Source: CAUJGP01 sp964612425 (GTDB lineage: Bacteria > Bdellovibrionota > Bdellovibrionia > Bdellovibrionales > Bdellovibrionaceae). From it: a stretch of 14,956 nt of DNA. The DNA lies in NCBI GenBank assembly GCA_964612425.1, contig CAZTDX010000075.1, forward strand, positions 1-14,956, in the 5' to 3' direction. A program made the position numbers and the translations under genes. Below are positions 6,754 through 12,481 of the stretch, piece after piece. Each line of letters opens with the position of its first letter. The stretch's first letter is position 1. The notes below the pieces were generated by a model. The model was given only the letters and a program-made list of their open reading frames with translations. It did no database searches and had not been told where the DNA came from.

Positions 6754-7128
6754 ATGAAAGTTTTTATTATTTTTCTGTTTACTCTTCATTTAGTAAGTAC
6801 TGCATTTGCTGGGAAGAGGCTCTCTACAAAATTTATATGTGATGGGACGATCAGCAACGAACATCTGACTCTTATTCAGTATCAACTAGGGGATCATCTG
6901 GATCATATGTTAATCATTCGCAATGGTAAGTCTGAGACAATACAAGTCATGGGAAATCATTCCTTTCCTTTCTTGGTGTCTGCAGGAGATCGACTTTACG
7001 GTGCGCCACCTTTTTCAGAAATCTCCATAGAGCTTACTAAAACACTTGATGCTTCTGAGCGATTCGCTGTTCAAATATCAGACCGTAGAATAAATTTAAA
7101 TAGTGAAATCAATTGTCGAGTTTTTTAA
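6754..7128 (+). CDS. small exported protein, unknown function (124 aa)
   Basis: The signal peptide is MKVFIIFLFTLHLVSTAFAG (cleavage after A19), with AAGGAG seven bases upstream of the ATG. The mature protein of about 105 residues has two cysteines, one near each end (KFICDG and INCRVF), ideal for a single disulfide linking N- and C-terminal strands. The chain alternates hydrophobic and polar residues and is probably all-beta. It follows the gene ending at 6630 by 123 bases on the same strand. No conserved family is recognised. No clear terminator is seen between its stop and the convergent gene ending at 7284. Confidence 0.75.
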   Translation: MKVFIIFLFTLHLVSTAFAGKRLSTKFICDGTISNEHLTLIQYQLGDHLDHMLIIRNGKSETIQVMGNHSFPFLVSAGDRLYGAPPFSEISIELTKTLDASERFAVQISDRRINLNSEINCRVF

Positions 7129-7283
7129 AACTAGGGTTTTATTTGGCCAGCAAGGCAGTGAATCTATGAGGTTGAATATCGGTGTTCCTTATCACATTAT
7201 CATGAAAATACTAAATGCTATCTTCAATCATTGCATTAATAATTCGGAGATAATGTACTGATTAGCTCTTGCATAAATCCTCC

Positions 7284-7787
7284 TTATATTTTTTCTTTCC
7301 ATCGATGATAGATATTATAAATTGTTTTACTGTTCCACTTTGGTTTTCCATTGCGGCCTATGGACCCACGTTTTTCCAATTCACGAGCAACTTCTGTATG
7401 AGAATAGTTATTTTGGCGAATGAGTGTAATAATTGTGCGTATAATGATCAGTTCCTTTTTATGGGGAACGAGCTGATTGTTATGAACTTTATAACCATAG
7501 GGCGCTACAGGGCAGCGGTAATTTTTAGGATCTAAGTTCTTCTTTATATTAAAGGAATGACTAAGCCCCATCTCATGAAGCCTTGATTTTATAACAGACT
7601 TAGATACCATAAGTTTCTCAGCAATTTGGGAAGAGCTAAACCCTTTTTCGACGAATAGAGTGCGAATTTCATCTAAGTTTACGTATTGCGGGGAGAGTGT
7701 TAACTTAACAAAATCAATGATATAAGGGGTGTTCGTCCCGCATTCGGATTGCCGCACCATTTTAATCTTCAGTTTTTTGCAACACAT
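7284..7787 (-). CDS. recombinase-domain protein lacking the catalytic resolvase domain
   Basis: A 167-aa protein. Residues about 38-75 form a helix-turn-helix (DEIRTLFVEKGFSSSQIAEKL, VSKSVIKSRL). Residues 92-160 resemble the Recombinase domain of large serine recombinases: CPVAPYGYKV, then LVPHKKE, a helix, SHTEVARELEKRG, and a closing W-x-S-K-T-I-Y-N-I-Y segment. The N-terminal resolvase domain with its catalytic serine is absent, so it cannot cut DNA by itself. It could be a DNA-binding accessory factor, a regulator, or a fragment. The ATG at 7785-7787 has no ribosome binding site; Met10 (7760) is an alternative with a weak one. It lies downstream of the tyrosine recombinase on the same strand, 150 bases away. 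Confidence 0.6.
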   Translation of the reverse strand: MCCKKLKIKMVRQSECGTNTPYIIDFVKLTLSPQYVNLDEIRTLFVEKGFSSSQIAEKLMVSKSVIKSRLHEMGLSHSFNIKKNLDPKNYRCPVAPYGYKVHNNQLVPHKKELIIIRTIITLIRQNNYSHTEVARELEKRGSIGRNGKPKWNSKTIYNIYHRWKEKI

Positions 7788-7920
7788 TATAAAAAAGTAA
7801 TAATAGAAAGTATGTTTAACTATCTATTATTTATTGGAAAAATCCATATTTTAAAATTTTTTCCTTTTAAGGATCGGCTCAAGTTAAACTGGAATAAATC
7901 AACTGATGATTGATTTTACT

Positions 7921-7934
7921 CTTCAATACTGAAG
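7921..7934. terminator. short hairpin after the tyrosine recombinase gene
   Basis: CTTCA - ATAC - TGAAG is a perfect 5-bp hairpin directly beyond the minus-strand stop at 7938. The T-rich tract lies on the plus-strand side (CTTTTAATTTTT), so as a terminator it would suit plus-strand transcription better. The assignment is weak. Confidence 0.2.
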
Positions 7935-7937
7935 CTT

Positions 7938-8603
7938 TTAATTTTTACTAAAATAGCGTCGAGGAAGCCAGGTATAATGGAATGCAAATTGTGGAGACCA
8001 TCCAAGTTGAGTCAACAAAGAGGCATCTTGATTGCGACTGTAGATATGTCCACAGGTTTGCCTTAATACTTTTGCCGTTACTGGAGTTTTTATAGCTAAG
8101 GTTGTCGCTATTTTTATTCTCTCACTGACAGTGTCAGTATTGAGAACACTGTTAGAACGATTATTATAAGGAAGTAAGAGAGGATGCTGAGGAAAGCTTT
8201 TTCTAACTCTTCTGTAATGAGCTTGCCAATTGGCATAAAATCTTTTTTGCAGCTGAAGGAACCAAACTGGTTTTGTTGGAAGATCTAAAATTTGATGCCG
8301 ATTGTAATATCGTCTCCCTTTAGTCAAAGTTTTTCTCTTAAGAACTAACTTCATTTGCTGACCCTCAAACGATAAGCTCGCTAAGGTAAGATCTTCTAAA
8401 CGCAGTCCAAAAAATAATACCAACGACAAAAGCAACGCGCTTTCAGGATGTGATTTTGGATTTTTAATATAACAAGTGAGTTTTTTTATTTGATCCTCGG
8501 AGCAAACAGTTAATTGCTGAGCGGATCTTGGTACTTCTATTTTTTGGCAAGGATTGGTTAAAATCATCTTTTGCAATAAACAGTATTTAAAAAACTTATT
8601 CAA
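7938..8603 (-). CDS. tyrosine recombinase/phage-type integrase, N-terminally truncated
   Basis: Site-specific recombinase of the tyrosine family. The visible order is the end of a core-binding domain (residues 1-25, FFKYCLLQKMILTNP...VPR), box I with catalytic Arg (FFGLRLEDLTL, R68), a beta-hairpin with candidate lysines (LVLKRKT), box II AKVLRQTCGHIYSR (R181), LGWSPQ (Trp202 at the His/Trp position) and FHYTW with the likely nucleophile Y210. The His of HxxR is replaced by Lys178, which is unusual and may mean reduced activity. The start here is TTG. The frame stays open 20 more codons upstream (to a TAA at 8664) with integrase-like sequence (LSHSFIRKYKLYL) but no start codon or ribosome binding site. 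The protein is also short for the family (about 300 residues), so the 5' end has probably been lost. Confidence 0.7.
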   Translation of the reverse strand: MNKFFKYCLLQKMILTNPCQKIEVPRSAQQLTVCSEDQIKKLTCYIKNPKSHPESALLLSLVLFFGLRLEDLTLASLSFEGQQMKLVLKRKTLTKGRRYYNRHQILDLPTKPVWFLQLQKRFYANWQAHYRRVRKSFPQHPLLLPYNNRSNSVLNTDTVSERIKIATTLAIKTPVTAKVLRQTCGHIYSRNQDASLLTQLGWSPQFAFHYTWLPRRYFSKN

Positions 8604-8651
8604 ATAAAGCTTATATTTACGGATAAAGGAGTGAGATAGATTTTTATATAG

Positions 8652-8846
8652 GATTCTCCCACTTTAAAGTGCACTTCAAACCCATCGGGAAAAAATGATG
8701 ACCTCAAATCCGTGGCGGTTCACTGTACCAGTTGGACGAATTTTGCAAACCTTGTAAGTGATTTGATCGAAGATTTAAAGCCACCAGAGCCGGTTTATAC
8801 TACTGAGCAAATTGGGCCATTGGATTACTCCTCAAGTAATCTCTAA
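8652..8846 (+). pseudogene. 3' fragment of an unrecognised gene
   Basis: A 64-codon frame is open from a TAG at 8649-8651 to a TAA at 8844-8846, with no plausible start. It contains SNPSGKNDDLKSVAVHC, TNFANLVSDLIEDLKPPEP and ends DYSSSNL. The acidic amphipathic helix followed by a proline-rich tail looks protein-like, but I recognise no family. It overlaps the probable lost N-terminus region of the integrase on the other strand, which supports a rearrangement here. Confidence 0.25.
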
Positions 8847-8984
8847 AGAGAATTGGATAATTTGATTGAAAGCCCCCCTCTTCCGAACATGCAAGTTGAT
8901 GTGGCGATATTTCACATGATAGTAAAGCTTCATAACATCATCATCGGATAGTGTCATACCTGGAGGGCAGTGGTCTTCTTTAAT

Positions 8985-8998
8985 TTGAGCCGGCTCAA
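8985..8998. repeat. 14-bp perfect palindrome TTGAGCCGGCTCAA
   Basis: An uninterrupted self-complementary 14-mer in AT-rich surroundings. Its right half extended by one base, CGGCTCAAG, also occurs at 7873-7881. It may be a recombination or operator site, or part of an insertion-sequence end. Confidence 0.4.
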
Positions 8999-9206
8999 GA
9001 TGCGAGACCAGCACACACTACTGAGTGCCAAACAAAAAAACCATTACTCCTCCGGCTATATCAGGCTTTTTTATTGAGTTTTTTGTCCTTACATCTAATA
9101 AAACTCTATAAATAGCGATGCTGTCATTATTTAACACTAATTTTCTCACTGAATAATTAGTTAACCTATTAATTTATTTAGAGTTATTTATTCTCCTTTA
9201 AACATA

Positions 9207-9235
9207 TTGTTATTAAATGCTATTTATGTTATATT
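9207..9235 (+). promoter_or_regulatory. sigma70-type promoter of the toxin-antitoxin operon
   Basis: TTGTTA (9207-9212) and TATATT (9230-9235) are separated by 17 bases, a good -35/-10 pair. The predicted start falls near 9242, immediately before the dyad at 9245-9267 and 45 bases before the toxin ATG. Confidence 0.5.
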
Positions 9236-9244
9236 TATTATTAA

Positions 9245-9267
9245 GGATATATCGGTTATATCCGATA
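9245..9267. promoter_or_regulatory. overlapping dyads, probable antitoxin operator
   Basis: GGATATA - TCGGT - TATATCC (9245-9263) is a perfect 7-bp inverted repeat. It overlaps a second dyad, TATCGG - TTATAT - CCGATA (9250-9267). Both lie just downstream of the predicted transcription start and upstream of the toxin ribosome binding site, the usual place for autorepression by an antitoxin. A hairpin in the leader RNA is the alternative. Confidence 0.55.
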
Positions 9268-9286
9268 CCCAAAGGGGATATTTTAA

Positions 9287-9682
9287 ATGAATATTGTAAT
9301 TTCTCAGTGGGCTTTAGATTCATATTTAGACCTGAAATACAGTAATTCAATTAGCGATCATGATTATAAGACAATCATTCGTCCAGATGTACTTCTACTA
9401 AAATTTTATCCATCTGATCCAAAGTTTCAAAACTCTAAGTTTTGGTCTATCGCCACAGATTACGCAAGCAATCGTATTCCTGATGGCTATAAAATGAAGT
9501 GGCATAATATTGGTAACGGTAAAGTTCAACTACGCTTACCTGTTGGATTGTTCACTGAAGTAGTTCTGTGTGGGGCATACGTTAAAGGCAATACAAATTT
9601 CGAGAAAAGAAAAATGGCCATTTTTAAAACGCATTTAGAATTAATACGTAGAAATCAATTTACCGAGTGTGGGAGATTATAA
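9287..9682 (+). CDS. RelE/ParE-superfamily-like toxin
   Basis: A 131-aa protein with AAAGGGG upstream of the ATG. The C-terminal half has the shape of RelE/HigB-type toxins: KVQLRLPVG (beta strand), VVLCGAYVKG (beta strand), a charged turn NFEKRKMA and a final helix IFKTHLELIRR. The N-terminus SQWALDSYLDLK forms the expected first helix. Such toxins usually cleave mRNA at the ribosome or act on gyrase; which applies here cannot be read from sequence. It is the first gene of a two-gene operon, and its TAA overlaps the antitoxin ATG (TAATG). Toxin-first order is typical of HigBA-like systems. At 131 residues it is longer than the common 90-110. Confidence 0.65.
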   Translation: MNIVISQWALDSYLDLKYSNSISDHDYKTIIRPDVLLLKFYPSDPKFQNSKFWSIATDYASNRIPDGYKMKWHNIGNGKVQLRLPVGLFTEVVLCGAYVKGNTNFEKRKMAIFKTHLELIRRNQFTECGRL

Positions 9683-10173
9683 TGAAAGCGCAAGTAATTA
9701 CACCCGATTTAAAAGTAGAACTTATGGAAATTGGAGCCTTAATGCATAAAAAGGGGCTCCCAAGCTCTTTCATTGCTGCTGCTGTTGAAACTGCCTTCGA
9801 ATTTGAAGGAGCTTATGATCTTATGAAAATGTGGTCTGATGAAAAAGACAAGAATGAACAAGATGAAGTTGTTGCTGACATCCAAGACTTAATTGATGAT
9901 TGTTCACAAAAAGAAAAAATTGAGGGCACATATATTCGCTTCGATGATTTAGAAGGTATTGCAAAAAACATTAGAGCATTTAAAGATACGCTTCGTCTTG
10001 AGATCGACAAACACGGAGGACTAAATAATCTCGCTCAATTAACCGGAATTCCGCAGCCATCATTATCACGTTTTTTCGGTTCCGCTTCAATGCCAAGGCG
10101 AAGTACTCTTTTGAAAATTGCAAAAGCATTGAAACTTAGTCAAGTACAGATTGCAAATGAGTGGCTGAGATAA
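9682..10173 (+). CDS. XRE-type antitoxin/transcriptional repressor
   Basis: A 163-aa protein from the ATG at 9682, chosen because it has GGGAG at a proper distance and forms a TAATG overlap with the toxin; an in-frame ATG 15 bases earlier lies inside the ribosome binding region. Residues 1-100 are helical and acidic (DEKDKNEQDEVVADIQDLIDD), a likely toxin-neutralising part. The C-terminal 55 residues are a helix-turn-helix: GGLNNLAQLTGIPQPSLSRF followed by ASMPRRSTLLKIAKALKL. The HTH is at the C-terminus rather than the N-terminus, an order seen in HigA-like antitoxins. It probably binds the dyads at 9245-9267 and represses the operon. No terminator is obvious after it. Confidence 0.65.
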   Translation: MKAQVITPDLKVELMEIGALMHKKGLPSSFIAAAVETAFEFEGAYDLMKMWSDEKDKNEQDEVVADIQDLIDDCSQKEKIEGTYIRFDDLEGIAKNIRAFKDTLRLEIDKHGGLNNLAQLTGIPQPSLSRFFGSASMPRRSTLLKIAKALKLSQVQIANEWLR

Positions 10174-10307
10174 TCTAATGTGGACATTACAATTTCAGCA
10201 ATCTTGAACTGGATAGTTGGGGCTTATTCAAACAATAGGTTTTATTTACTTTCTTAAGCTGAGTGAATTATCTGGAGCTAATTGGAGACTGATCCTTCCT
10301 AATAAAA

Positions 10308-10359
10308 TGGACTCCTAAAATATAACAAGAAGGTGTATACTCCACTATCGTAAGGAGTC
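10308..10359 (+). repeat. candidate left end of the IS3-type element
   Basis: TGGACTCCTAAAA begins 56 bases before the orfA ATG, a suitable place for a left terminal repeat. GACTCCT (10310-10316) is complementary to AGGAGTC (10353-10359), which contains the orfA ribosome binding site. Such pairing could hide the site in read-through transcripts. No matching right end is present in the window. Confidence 0.3.
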
Positions 10360-10363
10360 ATAA

Positions 10364-10677
10364 ATGTCAAAGAACAGAGCTAATCCTTCAAAAGGGAAGC
10401 GTTATAATAAAGAGTTTAAACTTTCTGCAGTGAAAATGGTTGCTTAGAAGAGCAACTAGAAGCCACTGATGTTGCTACTCGCCTCGGTGTTCCCGTTGAG
10501 ATGCTCAATAGATGGGTAAAGACTCAAGTCAAAAGAACGACCTCTAAAGAGCAGCAATCCATGAAGGAACTTATTGCTCAAAATAAAAAACATGAAGAAG
10601 AGATTCGTCGACTTAAAATGGAGCGTGAAATCCTAAAAAAGGCAATGGCGTACTTCATGCACGAAAAGAGACTGTAG
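10364..10677 (+). pseudogene. IS3-family transposase orfA, frameshifted, orfB missing
   Basis: The start is ATG at 10364 with AAGGAG upstream. The first 27 codons (SKGKRYNKEFKLSAVKMVA) match the helix-turn-helix start of IS3-type OrfA, then hit TAG at 10445. Losing one base around 10443-10444 explains the break: the shifted frame continues LEEQLEATDVATRLGVPVEM, LNRWVKTQ, then a leucine-zipper-like segment and the hallmark MEREILKKAMAYF, ending at TAG 10675-10677. No slippery sequence is present at the break, so this is decay rather than programmed frameshifting. The orfB that should follow is absent: the decarboxylase gene end lies only 25 bases on. The element is dead and truncated. Confidence 0.8.
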
Positions 10678-10681
10678 TCAG

Positions 10682-10706
10682 AAAAATGGTCCGGGCCCTT
10701 TTTTAT
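10682..10706. terminator. possible bidirectional terminator
   Basis: AAAAA-T-GGT-CCGG-GCC-C-TTTTTT forms a short GC core flanked by complementary A and T runs, so both strands show a hairpin followed by T. It sits at the 3' end of the minus-strand decarboxylase and overlaps its stop. The GC stem is only about 3 bp, so strength is doubtful. Confidence 0.3.
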
Positions 10707-12397
10707 AAGTTTGAGTATGTTTCTACAAGCTTTGAAAAGTGACTAACATGATCTACAGGACTTTCTTTAGAAATAAAAAAAGGATTCATAATTGTTACTC
10801 TTAATAAACAAAGGTGATCCACATCAATTTCTATATGATTTTCATGGCAAATTTCTTTTATAAAAAGTTCAAAGGATTCGCTCATTAGATTAGTCTTTGA
10901 AATCCAATATTCGTGATTTTTATCGAAATGAGAATAGACTTTTAAAGTATGCTTATTTAACTCTGAAAGTTTAGAAAAATTTCTCTTGAGAAAAAAACAA
11001 ATTATATTTGTATCTAAAGAGGGTGCCATCACCACGCCACAAGAAAGTTTTTTTAGTTCAGATTCCAAGATCTTCTTGGCTTGAATGGCTCGTTTTAAAA
11101 CCAGAGCATAGCCATCCACTTTTTCAAGAGATTTAAGCGAAAGCCAAGTGGCTACGGCTCCTGCAGCTGAACGCGATCCTTCGATGGTAAAGTTTCCAGT
11201 AGTATTATTATCGCTTACTATATAAGGCCCGGTAAAACTTCTTATATAGTAGTCTCGAGGTTCCTGTGCTAAAAAAACTCCTGAAGCATAGGGTACATAA
11301 CCTAACTTATGTGGATCTAAGGTCATAGAGTTAGAACAAGACATTTGTTGTAATGCTGAGAGTGTTGTGGCTGATACTTCTGGTTCTTTCAATCCTATTA
11401 AACTTCTAAAAAAACCACCATAAGCGGCATCTATATGAAACCAAATATGTAAACCTTGAGCTCGGTAATCATCTAGCACGGCTTTAAATTCATGGATGGG
11501 ATCAATGGATCCCATTTCTGTGGTTCCTGTAATACCTACCACTCCCATTATGGGGCGAGATTCATTTATTGCCTTTTCAATTAAAGTTCGCAGTGAACGA
11601 GGACAAGCACGACCATATTTATCTAAATCAATAAACCATAGATTTCGCTTTTCCATTCCTAAAAAATGCATCCCTTTAGGCCATGAATAATGTTTACTTT
11701 GAGGTACCAATAAAACAAAATCAGAAAAATTAACTCCGCTAAAACAGGAGCCATCTCTTTTCTTCAGCTCAGGGTAAATCTCACTGATTTTTTCATAGGA
11801 AGACCATCCTCTGTGAGCACCTTGCATAAAATTGGTAGAACTTTCTTTTTTGGTAGCTGAGATCCAGAGTGCAGTTCTTTCTCGGGCTCTTAGTAGGAAC
11901 TCAAAATTTGCCAACGTACCACCAGATGTAAAGTGACCACATCCTTCGCTAGAATAACCCATATGAGATTTTAATAAACCAATGGCTTCACCTTCGATTT
12001 CCACTCCTACCTTGGAAGACTCTGGTGAAATATTATTAGGGTTATGCATAAGGGTTAAAATATGTCCCAATAACGCTGGCATACTTATTTCTGAAAACAT
12101 ATGCCCTATGTACCGAGGCAAAAATTTAGGAATTTCTTGTTCAAATCTTTGACTCAAGGAGAATAAAAGATCTTCTGTAAATTTATTTTGCTCTAGAAAC
12201 GAATTTAAATTTTGATCGTTTTGTGAAATGACAGAGCCATCACGCTCTCCTTGTTGCTTACGCCATGTAAACCAATCTAAAAATAGTCGCTGAACGCATT
12301 TTAATAACCAGTCACTGTTTTCAGCTGTTGGACCTAAAAAAAAGCTTTTGATGGCTACTTCTGATGGATGACAAGAGTCGTTACTGTTTAAATCCAT
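10703..12397 (-). CDS. PLP-dependent group II decarboxylase
   Basis: A 564-aa cytoplasmic enzyme of the pyridoxal-dependent decarboxylase family (glutamate, tyrosine, aspartate and other amino acids). Key features are GHFTSGGTLANFEFLLRARE (154-173, cofactor phosphate region), the conserved His236 in SKHYSWPKG, GTTEMGSIDP (291-300), HIDAAYGG with Asp323 pairing the pyridine nitrogen, and the Schiff-base Lys364 in DPHKLGYVPYASG. All catalytic elements are intact. The substrate cannot be read from the sequence. The DPHKLG form and length of about 560 fit the broad tyrosine/glutamate decarboxylase-like group of proteobacteria rather than classic GadB. The start is supported by GGAGG five bases upstream. 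It lies 84 bases downstream of ccoG on the same strand with no clear terminator, so partial co-transcription is possible. Confidence 0.9.
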   Translation of the reverse strand: MDLNSNDSCHPSEVAIKSFFLGPTAENSDWLLKCVQRLFLDWFTWRKQQGERDGSVISQNDQNLNSFLEQNKFTEDLLFSLSQRFEQEIPKFLPRYIGHMFSEISMPALLGHILTLMHNPNNISPESSKVGVEIEGEAIGLLKSHMGYSSEGCGHFTSGGTLANFEFLLRARERTALWISATKKESSTNFMQGAHRGWSSYEKISEIYPELKKRDGSCFSGVNFSDFVLLVPQSKHYSWPKGMHFLGMEKRNLWFIDLDKYGRACPRSLRTLIEKAINESRPIMGVVGITGTTEMGSIDPIHEFKAVLDDYRAQGLHIWFHIDAAYGGFFRSLIGLKEPEVSATTLSALQQMSCSNSMTLDPHKLGYVPYASGVFLAQEPRDYYIRSFTGPYIVSDNNTTGNFTIEGSRSAAGAVATWLSLKSLEKVDGYALVLKRAIQAKKILESELKKLSCGVVMAPSLDTNIICFFLKRNFSKLSELNKHTLKVYSHFDKNHEYWISKTNLMSESFELFIKEICHENHIEIDVDHLCLLRVTIMNPFFISKESPVDHVSHFSKLVETYSNL

Positions 12398-12420
12398 ATT
12401 GCCTCCGAAAATTGATTCTA

Positions 12421-12447
12421 CGCTTTAAGAATAAGAAAAATAAAGCG
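12421..12447. repeat. inverted repeat between ccoG and the decarboxylase
   Basis: CGCTTTA (12421-12427) and TAAAGCG (12441-12447) form a perfect 7-bp stem with a 13-base loop in the 84-base gap. There is no T-run after it on the minus strand, so it is either a processing/attenuation hairpin or an operator for the decarboxylase gene. Confidence 0.3.
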
Positions 12448-12481
12448 AATAAATTTAGTGTTCATATCTCTTACCTGGTGA

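Larger units (their letters stand above)
8604..9206. other. mobile-element remnants, no intact gene
   Basis: The stretch upstream of the truncated integrase holds an open plus-strand frame without a start (8652-8846), a GTG-initiated minus-strand 60-codon frame without a ribosome binding site (8832-9014), and a 14-bp perfect palindrome (8985-8998). It ends in AT-rich sequence with an inverted repeat (ACTAATT 9136-9142, AATTAGT 9155-9161). The sequence around 8700-8760 and the CGGCTCAAG shared by 7873-7881 and 8991-8999 look like pieces of insertion-sequence ends, but I cannot name the element. Confidence 0.35.

Noticed and set aside
7269..7535. 88-codon plus-strand frame inside the recombinase-domain gene
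   Set aside because: It is antisense to a frame with clear recombinase-like motifs and has no ribosome binding site of its own.
8832..9014. 60-codon minus-strand frame starting GTG as a real gene
   Set aside because: There is no Shine-Dalgarno sequence, no recognisable domain, and it lies in a stretch of element debris. It is kept only as part of the remnant region.
10439..10450. Programmed frameshift in orfA
   Set aside because: No slippery A6G-type heptamer or downstream pseudoknot is seen, and the break is inside the HTH part of orfA rather than at the orfA/orfB junction.
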